A DNA stretch of 64,000 bases from Crotophaga sulcirostris. Taxonomy: Eukaryota > Chordata > Aves > Cuculiformes > Crotophagidae. Shown here in pieces: positions 33,101-44,815 of this stretch. Every line of letters begins with the position of its first letter. Position 1 is the first letter of the stretch. The position numbers and the translations under genes were made by a program. Under the pieces are notes generated by a model. It ran no database searches. It was given only the letters and a program-made list of their open reading frames with translations, and was not told where the DNA came from. Location: NCBI GenBank assembly GCA_013397455.1, contig VYZB01000096.1:1786782-1850781 (forward strand). The letters run 5' to 3'.

Positions 33101-36100
33101 CTTGTTAAAATACATGTCTAATATCTTACCTGGAACCTTTAGAATCAATTTCCAGCTGCTGAACTTCAGTGAGCAAAACTGAAGAGTCATTTCAGCTCGA
33201 GTTTCATGTACATATAGATGCTTTTCATAAGAATTTGTTTAGTCTGTCTAAATATTATTACTGCTCCTAGGTATGATTAATTGAAATGATACTATCTACT
33301 CATCTTAAAATTTCATGCGTGATTAGCAAGGTAATGAGCACGATAATAACACTTTCCTTTTCTGTGTTGGAAATTAGTCTAGAATATAATGAGTTATGTT
33401 TCATTATCACATTCTGGAGGAGAAGGGAAGACCACATGAAGGAGAAGGAAAGACCATGCAGACATCTACAAATCTAAGCCACTGTTTAGAACCTGTCTTA
33501 AAACAGAGTGGGTGCAGTTGTGGGAAGGGTGGTTGAGAGAGGGACAGCAATCTGCTGCTTGTTTCCATCTAGCACAGTGCTTTCCGATAATGGGAACTAC
33601 TTTATTTGTATTTTAAGGGAAGGGACAGATGGAAACTAAGCCAAAAGGAAGCACCTTTGGAAAACCTTTGGCTGCCTTGACTTAGTTTGGATGCCCATGA
33701 TCTAACATATTGTGCATCCCTTGGAAGTCAGAAGGAAGGCACACAGCTCCTTCCCACTTCCCCACACGTGTCGTACATGTGCTACACGTCCAGGCCTGGC
33801 TCAGCCCTGCCTGGTCGAAGTCAAAGTTTTGGGAGGACCTTCCATGCATGGAGGGCTTCATGTAAGGTGAACTGATCTCCTTCCCCTGCCTTTTCCCAGC
33901 CTGTGGGGAAAGCATTTCGCCAGAGAGACCCCGCAGAATTTTGATGGCTGATACAGAACGTGTAGAAGATGCAAATACAATTGCTTTGTTTTGCCTCACC
34001 ACCTAAAATTTGTACCACATTAGAGTTTAGATAAATAATTCCGGATTCTCTGAATGTCTGGATAGTGAATTTCTTGTCGTATTGTATTTGCCAATTCAAT
34101 AAACACAAAGCATTTTTTCTGATGACATTTTCCTGCTGCAACAGGATCTCCCTCTGCAGATCTTCTGGATGCTTCGTGCTGCCTTACCAACCCACTCTCT
34201 GCTAAGTCTGAAAGTTTCTGAGTTCTTCCTTGCTAGGAAAAAAAGCTACTGCCATTTTCCTGAGCATCTAACCTCATCTCTGAGGCTTCTGTTTTGGAGG
34301 AAATGGCTTAATCTTGGCTTTTGTCACAACCTCCACTCCATTCATTTTTGATAGAACCCATCCTGTCTTTATTTATGTGGCAGAAGTACATACCAGCACT
34401 AAGGCCTGCAGATACATCATTTTCCCAGATAGGAATAGTGTCAAATCAGAAAAACAGGTATTTCAGTACTCTCTATACTTATTATCACTCTTGTATTAAA
34501 AGCAAGAAAGTGATCATAACAAATACATACTTCCTCTGGAAGCAACTGCATGTTCTGTTAACATTGTGCATTCATCTTTACTGTGAGTTTTCTGAGAGTC
34601 CATTTTTATAATGCAGTATCTTATGCAAGGATTTTCTAAAACAGTCTCTTATGCATTATTCATGAGATAACAGCCACAATAAATAAAAGAGGGTGTTGTT
34701 GAACCAGAAAATTGAACCTTACTGATTTTTGTAGTCAATTCCAAATATGTAAATTTATTATGCTAATCAACAGCTACCCACATTAAACAAATACAGGCTT
34801 ATTATTCAATATCAGAGCATATGACAGCACAGGGTCTACAGTGCTGGGTCAGATCTACAGCATATTTGGGTCAGAATTCATGTCCTGTTTTGGTCACTAC
34901 CTGCTGCTTTAAAATCAAATAAGACAATATTGTGGCAAGCGCATGTGGAATAATTTCCTCCACAAAGTTCTGATTCTTTTGGCTAAGAGTAACTTAGCCA
35001 CTGTACTAGGAGGCTTAGTACTCCTTCCAAATTTCTTGAAAGCATAAGCTGTTGCAGCATTGCTGATTTTTGTTAGTCACAGAAATTTTTAGTTCCGTTT
35101 TGGATCTTATGAAGATACTGCCCTTCTGACGAGGTCCCTACAGAGATCCAGTAGACCTACCTTCATGCTACCTACCTTCATGAGAAGCTTCCTGTAGTCC
35201 TGGTAATTAAGGGCCACCCGTAAATGTTGCTATCTGATTTCTTCTCCCTTTCTTGATCATTAGAAAATATATATTTCCTTTCTAATATAATCCATAGATA
35301 AGGCCCAGCAAAAAGCTTTGAGGAAGTCATACCTTTATCTTCTGTGATGCTCAAAATTGCCCCCCCTAGTTCCCTTTTTGCTGTCCCTCTGTGCCAGTTG
35401 TTGATCCATGACACTATTTCACATTTTACTCCAGTTTAATTTCAAAATGTGAATTAATTACGTCATTTTCCACCTCTTCACATTGTCTTTATTTCCGTAC
35501 TAAAATCTAGTTAAAATGAGTTAAATATTAAGAGTAAGAATTTCCTCTTTGTGAGATGCTCTTATAAAAGATCACTTGAATTCTTAGTTGTAATCAGGCC
35601 ATGTGAAAACTACAGCAGCATTTATGCATTCTTTATCCTTGGTTTTGTTATCACTAGTGTTGTCATAATAGAATAAAGCAGATATTAGTTTAATGTTTAA
35701 ATTTTCCATTCCATATTTTGCATTTTCTTTGACTTTTCTGTGATTAGCATCCTATTTACCAAAATGACTCTCTTAAAATCTTTCTAAAACTGTTCCATCC
35801 CCATTTAAATGGTTTTAGAGTTACAAAATATTACTTAAGCGTCCTTTATTTTCAATCCATATAAGCTTGCAAATCTATGAGCAACTTTTTGGAGAACAAT
35901 TTCAAGGATTTACTAAAATACAAAATTCCTGAGGTATTAAGGACTTATGTACTTTAGTATTATTAATAAATTACTTTAAAGTATCTAGCATTTGCACAAA
36001 AGAGAAGTTGCACAGATGACCTTAGTATTGTGCAATTAATTTTTTGGTGATAAGTAAGTGAATCCTGTCTGTACACTATATCTTATTTTCATTTTTCACC

Positions 36101-39100
36101 GTCATGGGATGCTGCTGTCTGGGAATTTATGAAAACTATGAAGAAAATGTCTGTTCTTTACAAAATTATTGTGTCCTAGCTGTGATTAATACATGACTTA
36201 ATAGTCTGAAACACAAAGAATCATGATAATAGTAACTATGGTTAATTAATAAAAAAAATTTAAAAGTAGGTATAGAATTAAGGTAATAGAAGCACTGGTA
36301 TGTTCAGAGTCTTCCTTCTAAAATCTAATGTTGATGTTTGGACACACTAAGTTTTTCATTACGTTTACAGCAGAGAGAGTAGGAGGTTGTCCCAGAAAGA
36401 CTGGAAAAACTTGGTGTCCTACTGGCAGTCTGAATATTCAGTGTTAGGATCAACTATTAATTATGAGTAGCAGCAGTTCTTGGAGAGTTATTTTTATTTA
36501 TACAGTCTATGTGAGCTACTTAAAAATACCAGTGCCTTTATTTTTGTGTTAGTAGTGACATTTGTCATGTTCTCTTATCTTTGTCCTCTTCTAGGAGTTT
36601 ATATTACCTTTAATATGCCCATTGTTCTCCGCATAGGATATGTATTTCAGACACGCTTGTCCTGCCTTGCTGGTCTTCATATTTATATCAAGATGCTTCT
36701 GATTTTAGGTAGCTTTCTGTTCATTACTTATTGATAAAATTGTAAGACTGTTCTTAAATGCTGCTCTTTTAAATGGGGGAATAGCTAAAACATACTCAGA
36801 TATCCTAGGGACTGATTTTTAGTTTTGGTCTGTAAAATTCAATAACTACAGTTTATCTTTTTCCATATCCGAATTTCCCCAGACTTCTGTATTTTGGGAA
36901 TTTTGAAAAAAAGGCAGTAATTTAATGCCAGTATTTTAGTGAAATACAACTTAGGTAAATTTAGTTTTTCAAAATCCTTTCAAATTTTTAATTTGAAAGT
37001 ACACAAAACAAAAGATTATTTGGACTGCCATCATTTGGTCTAAATCATAAGATCTTAGTGAAAGATCTTTTAGAAATAAAGTTTCTTTGTGTATCTTATT
37101 TGCAATCAGTCAGTCATCTCACATCTCACTCTGGGCCAGCAACCTCTTTAGAAATCTTTGGGACACTGTTTCTACTGTAACACAATGGGAATCCTTGGCA
37201 AATCCAGGTTATATGGTTGTAACAAATGCGTGTCCCTTGATGCAGGGGTAGCTGGGAGCAAGGTGAATCTACCTCCAGAGGAATTAGACAGCTCAGCGAG
37301 GCAACTCAATGAGAAGAATGAATGTAGGGGGACGCACGGGGTTTGGTTTGGTTTTGTTTGGTTTTATGCACTAGCGCACCGACCGGAGCTGCTTTCTGCT
37401 GCTTGTTTCGATTCCCGTGCTACCTCCCAAGCTGTGTCAGTCCAACTGCTAGCATCACTGGGTGATGAATAAAGTCTAGGGATTGATTTCAGTTTGAATT
37501 AACCCTTTTTTTCCTGGTGCTGCTGAAAAAAGTGTTTGTTAAAGTGCAGCCTGAAAGATTTCTGTTGGGCTGGTAAGAAAGGCAAGAGTTGGCTCTCCCG
37601 TGCAGCCTAGCAAGCCAGTGAAAAGGAGGATGACAGTAAGCGCTGCCACGGGAGAGAAAATTCCTTTAAGTACATTTCCTGCAAATAGTGGGGCTACTAC
37701 TTGGGTATTGTCCCCACATTCATTAGAGACAACTTGTGTATCTTCCTTCTAAATAAGCCTGATTACATGCAGTGAAATACCTGCCTCTTATTGTACATTC
37801 CTCCCCATAATGGGAACAGCCTGGCAGTCCCCCCAACCCTGACAAACCATTCCTGAGGGAAAGGGCACCATTGCATTGGTGGGGGTTTGATGGTCACCCA
37901 GAAACTCAGGTTTGGGGAATGGAGCCATAAGAATATTCTAGGTTTACCAATTCATTTAAAAATAAAATACATGGATTTGACGGGATCTGCTATTTTCCCT
38001 GGCCCTAGAAGGCCCACAGGGATTTATCATGGGTTGTCCTGGCAGAGAATATGAGAACCTAAACAACATTACTGAACTCGTTTGTTTAAGTTTCTACTGA
38101 AGGTCTACAGTGAAAGACCGAGGAGGTTATTTACCAAACCCATGCTGTGAGGATGATACAAACTGTCTCAACAGTTACCTTGGTTAAAGGACACAAACTG
38201 CTAGCTTGCAAATTCTAGACCGTACAGAAGAAGAAACTTTTCAATTTTTGTGTACTGTGGCAAACCCCAATTAGCAATACAAAAATATTTTCTATTTAAA
38301 AAGCAAGTGTAGAGTACAGTGATAGTGGAAGGCTCAGATACTGATACCTGGTTCGTTTCTGGTTAACTATTGCCATAAAACTCTCACCCCTGCCATGCAG
38401 GATGCAGCAAGAATGCTTGGGCTGCAAACTAACAGAGAACAAAAAATGAACCAGATATAACATTTTCAGGATTGACATTTTCCATTAGCCTCCAGAAATG
38501 GATTGATGTAAGCAAAATTGTTCTGTGTGAGACCGCAGATGCAACACAATCTGATAAATGAGCAATTGTGTGTAATAACAAAGTGACTTTTCAGCTGACA
38601 GCTGTTTCACCAGACAATCTACTTAGAGGCCAGATGGCCAAAGGGACACATAGTGAAAAGTAATTTTGTAGGATGAGTCTGCAGAAGGAAAAACTCCTAA
38701 TTATTTTATATCTAACAGAAAAGGCAACTTCCAGAGTCTGAAGTATTTTTTAAGTTTTTGGAATGTAATGTAATATTTTGAAGTTCTAACTTAATTTTTT
38801 TCTATTGAGAAGTAGATGATTTAGCACTGTTATTAGTGACCACCACAAGTTAAACTCTCTTAGGAAAACTCTATCACCACCTTCTGACTGCTTAGAGAAA
38901 TGCAGTGACTAGTTTAGATTTAGACTTCTAAATCTAACATGACTTTAGATATTTTCAATATCAAGACTGAATGTTTGACTGAAGCTTTATTATTTTCAAT
39001 CATTGTCTTTACTAGCTGCTACTGGTGTTGCTTTCTACTGATATATTAGATTTTCTTACGGATTTCTGGGAAAGGAGTCAGGACTTTCTCTGCTTCCTTT

Positions 39101-42100
39101 TTAATACCCTTAGTACTGTGTTTGAATTTCCACTTGATTCATGGCAAAAGGTTTTGCTGACACAATGCACACTTCAAGTAGCAATGAACTGTCATTGATT
39201 TTCTTCATATGTATTTTTCACCTAATATCTGTGACTCTTTGCTTCTTCCTCCAGTTTTGATACCTGCATTAGTTAGTAACTGTGGGGTTTTTTTCTATTT
39301 GAATGTAAAGCTCTATATAAAAGAAATGAGAACTCCAATCATGCATTCTACTTCTTGCATTTGGGTTTCAGACCTAGTGTTGCAACCAAATATTTAGTGC
39401 TCTCCACTCACCATGAATGACAACTGATTTTTGTTAATCCAATAAGCTGAGATCATTCTTTTAGGCTAGCCGATATCGTAGTGTATAACACGTCTTATCC
39501 ACGCAGACAGAACAGATAGCAAATTACTTATTTGATTACTGATTGTCAAAACAGTATGAAATATATTTTTTCTGAATTTCTTTCCTTTTCTGATTAAAAA
39601 AATGTTCAAGGCCATAAAAGAGCAATCTCTCCCTTCATATCATTCTCATCTGTCATGCTCACCTCTAACCCCTTCATTTACCGGAATTGGAACAGATTTA
39701 AGGGGAGCCCCTCTGGGTCCATAGGTAAACCCTCGGTCATGCAAGCAGCTGTGTGTTTGGAGAGGTCAACAGAGATCTGCAGGTGTCCAAAAAACTGGTG
39801 ATATGCTGCACTCATTAGTCAGTTTTCCACTTTTTCTGAGCCATTTTTTTCAGAGCAGTGGACTATAGGAGAAAGGCAAAATAATGGGAAGGTGACAAAA
39901 GGAGGTAGATTATTCCCACCACAAAAACATGGTGAAATAGATGGAAGCCAGAGACACAATTACAACTGTTCCTCAGTCGTAATCACACGTTTTCATGTGT
40001 CCTTACAAGGTATTCGCGAAGATGGAAAATCAGCTCAGACAGGTGTAACTACAGCATCAGCCACAGCTGGAATGCTGAACACGGAGAAGAAGAACAGTGG
40101 TGGTCCTCAGTGTCTGAACCCCATGGTCCATGGCACGGGAGCTACGACACAGAGACAGAATGGCTTCAGAGCAGCAGAGGTAGGAGTATAATTGTGTTCC
40201 CTGATGTTCAGCACTAGCTTCAACCAGGTCGAATTTAATGTTTGTGACAATCTTTGCTGGGATCACACATATTTAATGCTTTGGGGTGACACAAAATGAC
40301 TGCACCACAGCTGCAGTATGACTGAGCCTAGCACCTCTGACAACATCTCATGCCTGAATGGTCACAAAATTGATGGTTTATTTTGAGACTGGAGTCACAC
40401 ACACACTTGTTACAGCAAAAAACCCCGTGCTTATTTTTTTCAGCTCAGTCCAGCTGTGGCGTGTAGTGTGCAAACTATTTAGATTACTTATCTGAAAGGG
40501 AATGTGTTTTTCCTTAATTTGCTGCTTTGTTTCAGTTATGCACTGCATGAACTCTGGTTTATTCAGGACTGGATACAAAGCCTGAAAGAGCTAATGGGAG
40601 TCTTCAGTAATTTCACTAGGCTTTGGATCACATCCTCTTCCTTCCTTCTGCTCACCAATTGTATACTTTGTCAAAGGTTCATCCAGTGTAACAAGAATGT
40701 ATGGAAACCTAAGGATTTGGGGCTAGACCAAAGCCCGGACTCCTTCCTGTGTCGTGCATGTTCCCACCCACTGCCCTGTTTGTGTAGCAGCAGTTTTTCT
40801 TTTACCTCTACATGCTGTAGAATACAACACGATGCAGCACACAGTGCCCTCAGGAAACCTGGGTTCTGCCATCAGCCTGTGGGCAGCAGGGGATAGATTG
40901 CTCTACGTCTCTGTTTCTCATTTTCTCCAGCATCAAGCCTTACCACTACCACAGGTTACCTGAGAGGGTACAGTATATGGTGTCGAAAGGGAAAGGGTTT
41001 GACATGGGCTGCATCTGGGAAACTTTAGTATCCTCTTATGAATTTAATGTCGAAACAACTTGGAAGTAAAAGATGCTGCTGGTGAGAGGAGTTGTAATAC
41101 TAGTGAAGGCAATATAATGCTCAGACACCCAAAAAGCAAAGGTGGCATCCAGATTATGTTACTGACAGTTACCTGGTTTGATTTTCATTATATGTGTAAT
41201 CTTTGGAGAGTCCTTGTGTGAGTTTGAAGAGTCCTTGTGTGAATAGCAGCACAGGGAAAGTAGATAGCAAAGGAGTATGTGTATTCAGGCTGCAGAAATG
41301 TAAAGTGTTACACAGCGGCAAATAAACACTAGATTTTGCTTTCAGCTAAATGTGTACCTTCCACTCATGTCAGTGGAATTTTACCAGACGTTATTCCACC
41401 TGGAATTATTACCATGTAAATGATGCCAAATTTTCCTGACATTCTTTACACTTACAAATTGTCTCATGAAACACTGGAAATGCAATTATCAAAACCACCT
41501 GGTTCAGCTCAGTGTCTCTTATCAGCCTGGTTCTGAGTGTGCTTTGCTAGACCTATCCAGTTTACTGTGCAGTATAGTGCGTTGCTTACAGCAACAAGCA
41601 GACATACTAGGAGATGGAGAAGGATAAATTTAAATTAGGGATGCACTTACATGCCTCAGACAGACTGCCTTTTTTGAATATTTGGAAATAATCTGATGAA
41701 ACTCTGAAAGGTATATATTACACTTCAGTCATATGCGGGCAGAACTGTAATTTTGAAACTGTATTTTCTATTAAGAAATGTAAAGTACTAGAGCAAATTC
41801 TCAGACTAGTCACACTCAATTCCCAATGACATCAAAAGGAACCTCTAATTTCCACTTCTGGACTGAAACCAGATTGATTTACTCTGCTTTTAGAATACGC
41901 ACGTGCAGAGATGCTAATGGTAGCCAAGAGGACTGATCCAAAGCCTACTGATATCCACGGTCTTTAAAGCAGTTATAAAAGTTTACATCCATGAATGAGA
42001 ACTTTGCTGCACATCACAGTACTGTGTGAGGAATGCTGGAGCCTTTCTGTTTATTATGAAGAACTGTTTTCATAAATCAGGAGGTAATCATCAGCTCCTC

Positions 42101-42237
42101 AGTGTGGAACTCACTGTTTAAAACTTTCACAGAGTAAATGGGACACACAGAAAATGTCCACAAAAGAAGTCACCATTAATGCCACAAAAAGCTTCAGACA
42201 AAGCGACAGAAGAAAAACAAAGAATTGCATCAATTAA
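23867..42237 (+). CDS. BAALC: BAALC binder of MAP3K1 and KLF4, three coding exons
   Basis: Coding exons are 23867-24019 (start in the gap), 40010-40179 and 42133-42237. Phases join correctly, and with three residues in the gap the protein is 144 residues, against 145 in human. Exon 1 gives GGSRADAIEPRYYESWTRET and ESTWLTNTDS, nearly identical to mammals; the C-terminus KEVTINATKSF...KNCIN also matches. The middle is much more diverged. Family knowledge: BAALC is a small membrane-associated protein of brain and haematopoietic progenitors, held in lipid rafts by N-terminal myristoyl and palmitoyl groups; the residues that carry them fall in or beside the gap. ATP6V1C1 upstream on the same strand is the conserved neighbour. 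Confidence 0.95.
24150..24476 (+). mobile_element. CR1 LINE 3' part in BAALC intron 1, plus strand
   Basis: It starts near GTTCCGGTGCCGCACGGGGG and passes through GATTCAGATTAGATGTTAGG, GTGAGGCCCTGGCACAGGGT and GGCCAGGCTGGATGGGGCCA. It ends TTTAAGGTCCCTTCCGACCC plus AAACCATGCTATGGTTCTGTG. It lies only about 130 bases after the exon 1 donor and is GC-richer than the other copies. Confidence 0.9.
29060..29372 (-). mobile_element. CR1 LINE 3' part, older subfamily, minus strand
   Basis: The + strand shows the reversed CR1 order: GAGGGTCACCTTGTCCAACC, AGAGCAGGTTGCCCAGGGCC, GATGGAGAGTCCACAGCCTC, AAAAAGTTTTCTTATGTTTA and TACTTCTTGTCCTTTCACTG. It ends with AAATCCCCTGAGCCTTGTCT. It is more diverged than the copies at 5764 or 15818. 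Confidence 0.8.
32932..33230. repeat. Possible ancient LINE-derived segment
   Basis: TTCATAGGCTGTAAGGCTGG and AAATGTCACCTGGCCATACA recall the reversed 3' end of very old amniote CR1 copies. Similarity is weak and the right border is undefined. Confidence 0.3.
37338..37367 (+). repeat. Short GGTTT simple repeat
   Basis: GGGGTTTGGTTTGGTTTTGT and then TTGGTTTTAT form an imperfect five-base repeat inside BAALC intron 1. It falls within a 104-codon open frame that has no other sign of being a gene. Confidence 0.7.
40010..40179 (+). CDS. BAALC: BAALC exon 2
   Basis: The acceptor is TGTGTCCTTACAAG and the donor GTAGGA. The first two bases complete the split Gly codon of exon 1, and 56 codons follow. 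The translation starts IREDGKSAQTG and includes NTEKKNSGGPQCLNP and TTQRQNGFRAAE. These align with the human exon at the EDG, EKK, QC-NP and QKQNG positions, but only about half of the residues are shared. The in-frame sequence upstream of the acceptor (from 39892) is intronic. Confidence 0.9.
40180..42132 (+). other. BAALC: BAALC intron 2
   Basis: 1953 bases from GTAGGA to TTTAAAACTTTCACAG. It contains a tandem duplication of AGAGTCCTTGTGTGA near 41206-41242 and open frames without motifs (for example 40504-40896). Nothing else is recognised. Confidence 0.8.
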
Positions 42238-44815
42238 CGAAGCAAAGCACAGGTGAGGGTGGACCAGCAATGTTTCGCAGCACTTCAAATGTCATCAGTC
42301 GCTGACAACATGAAGATCTCCAGATGTTCCGTGTTGAATACAGCAAGCAGCTGCTGCTGAGTGCCTTCAGAAACATGTCTTGTAGAAACCAGCTGCAGAC
42401 ACTGTAGGGACTTTAGATGTCATTTGTCTAAAGCAGTGACACTTTGCAGACAAACACCAAAACTCCTGCCATTTGGTTTTTACTGTGTCCTGTGTTACCT
42501 CCTTGTGTATGTCCTGTTCTGCATTGCTAATAGAATGAGGCTGGATGATGAGGGGTACAGTTCATTGCGATTTAGAACAGGAAATGAACAAATGAATCTG
42601 TGTTTTTAGTCTAGGGCGTTTTGAGTGTGTACATTCAAACCCACAGAAGAGCTCACTTTCATAAAACTCAAACCAGAGATCTCAGAAAGAGACGCATAAG
42701 TGGCTTCCCTTAAATATCTTTTAAACTATATATATCATCTATATATAGTTGTCATATACTACTCTTCTTACATATTTATCTTTTAATTACTTAGTTTTAA
42801 TTTTTTTTCTGTATTGACAGAATTTATGTCTTAAAAACAGTATCTTTCATATTGATCAGTCTTACTTGAAGTTCCTTATCTTAGCTGATACCTAGGGGTC
42901 TGGCTACTTTGCTATTTCATACATGCCCCTTTAATTATATTGAGGCCCATACTGACTTGGAAAAAAGTGATCACTAACATTACATCAAAATAATCATAAT
43001 TCTTAAAACAATATTCCAATGACAGCTCCAAAAATTAACTTTTCTTGATCAGATACATTTTATTTGCTGTGCAAAACTTATTTAATTACATTGTAAGCAT
43101 CATGTATCATAGTACTCCATGTTTATCATAAATATACAGCTAAAAGGAATATAAATGTTCAGTGTAGTAAAGACCAGGAATTAATTCAACCTATTACTTC
43201 CCAATATAGAAGTGATAATATATATTCTCTGTGACTTTGTACCTTTATGAAGATGAAAGAGGTTAATTTATTTGCCTCCCCTTCAAACATATATGAGTAT
43301 CCTTAGAGGGCCATTTAAAATAACTGTCCAAAAGTTGTTCATAACAAACAGATGGCATTGGGAAGAAAATCCACATATGAACTGCAAGAAGCCATTTTTA
43401 CACATAGGCAAGTAAGTATAAATAGAATCATGGGACTGAATCCTAATTTATTCCATCTTAGGATCATTTTAATAACTTGCTGCTGGGTGTGTGAGTACTT
43501 AATACTTTCCTTGGAGTACAACAAATCTATGCAATAGGGAATTGTTTATTGATTATTCCAACACAAAGGCAAACTGAAGTCTAGAGTCAGTGTGAAATTT
43601 TTGCATACAATAGAATATGTATCAGAAATATTTATTTTTAGAAGTCCTAAAAATGGGCAAAGTACTTGTGCTAAGCTTTCCGCAGGCCAATATGTTATTT
43701 GGTAAGCTATCTTGTGCTGCAGACAAACTAAAAAATATTGAAAATAGTGTTGTATGAGTAAGAAAATGGCAGTCTGTATGTCCTTCCAACTTGTCGCTCT
43801 CTGCCAACTTACTGGCAACGTTGTGGGAGAGGAAGGGACTTGACTCACTCTAACAATAAACAGTGGCTGTAGCAGCAAAGCAATATTAATTTAGGAATTG
43901 CTAGACATTGTCGGTGGCCGTGTACTGACCTATCTGAAAGCACACATCCAGGATTCTGCATTATTTGTGTAAAGCAGAAGATGAACCATTTCAGATCTGT
44001 GCCAGGCTTGTAACCTGCTTCTGTTTCTGATTTACTGGCAGACAGAATGCAGTAGAAACTCGTATGATACAGGAAAGCTACAGGAAGCAAATAATGATGC
44101 TGGTGCGTAAAATGATAGAGGAGATTTTGAAGGAAGACAAAAGGGAAGGTTTATTGTGTAAGAAGCTGTTCCACAGGTAGTTGTAGATGCAAGAACAAAG
44201 GAGTCCTGGCAGTGAGATTATTCACTAGCGAAAAAATTATTTTGTAATGATGTGGTGAACAGATGCATCTGATGGCTTGGATCACGCAACAGAAGAAGGC
44301 CTGCAATGCTGCATAGCACATCCATATGAGAAATAGCCCGAGTTGCACGTAAGTGGTCAGCAGGGAGGCAGTTTTTAAGTCTCATGGTCAGAGCATGAGA
44401 TGTAACAGGATGGGTAGTAGGAGATGGCCTTGGTACATAGTGATCTAGGCAATACTACAGAACTTGCTTATGTTGACCACATTCCCCATCAGAATGGCAC
44501 CTGTGGAATTGTGAAGGCTGACTGACCTGGGTGACTCCTCTGCTCATGATTACTTTCCTGAGCTACTTCACGATCCCATAAACCTGTTAATATCCTGAAA
44601 CTTAACTTCAGGGCATTCAAAGACTGGACCCAACTTCTGTGGTGCAAACAAGTCTAGTTACAAGCAACTTTAAAAATGTTTCTCATGTAACACATTACTG
44701 TTCTTTTTCATTAAGTGGTAACTTAAAAGAAATTACTTTATGTCTTTGGTGGCTTCTTAGCTCTTGATGCATATGTTTCAAACGACCTTAATAAAACTAA
44801 GAGCATGTTGTGGAG
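42133..44815 (+). CDS. BAALC: BAALC exon 3 (coding 42133-42237) and 3' UTR
   Basis: The acceptor is AACTTTCACAG. Thirty-four codons (SKWDTQKMSTKEVTINATKS, then FRQSDRRKTKNCIN) end in TAA at 42235-42237. The conserved KEVTIN and KNC-N blocks fix the reading. The 3' UTR estimate of about 2.6 kb to the signal at 44790 is similar in size to that of human BAALC, from memory. Confidence 0.9.
42726..42752. repeat. 11-bp perfect inverted repeat in the BAALC 3' UTR
   Basis: AACTATATATA (42726-42736) pairs with TATATATAGTT (42742-42752) across the loop TCATC. In RNA this would be a weak all-A/U hairpin. Confidence 0.65.
44790..44795 (+). promoter_or_regulatory. BAALC: Likely BAALC polyadenylation signal
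   Basis: This AATAAA is followed within 25 bases by the GT-rich stretch GCATGTTGTGGAGATGTGG, the expected downstream element. Later candidates are at 45436-45441 and the pair 46097-46102 and 46115-46120, the last also followed by a GT-rich tract. Alternative sites are therefore possible. Confidence 0.55.

Larger units (their letters stand above)
24020..40009 (+). other. BAALC: BAALC intron 1, about 16 kb
   Basis: It opens with GTGAGT and closes with CATGTGTCCTTACAAG. It contains a CR1 close to the donor (24150-24476), an older CR1 at 29060-29372 and a few simple repeats. Otherwise no coding or RNA gene is recognised. Open frames within it are short and lack motifs. Confidence 0.85.

Noticed and set aside
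37158..37472. Plus-strand 104-codon frame in BAALC intron 1, ending near an AATAAA
   Set aside because: It includes a GGTTT simple repeat and has no family resemblance. An extra BAALC exon was considered, but no matching phase or homology was found.
39892..40009. Upstream extension of BAALC exon 2 to an ATG
   Set aside because: The acceptor CCTTACAAG and phase with exon 1 place the exon start at 40010; the extension has no similarity to BAALC.
40504..40896. Plus-strand 130-codon frame in BAALC intron 2
   Set aside because: Cys- and Ser-rich chance frame between confirmed exons; no homology recognised.
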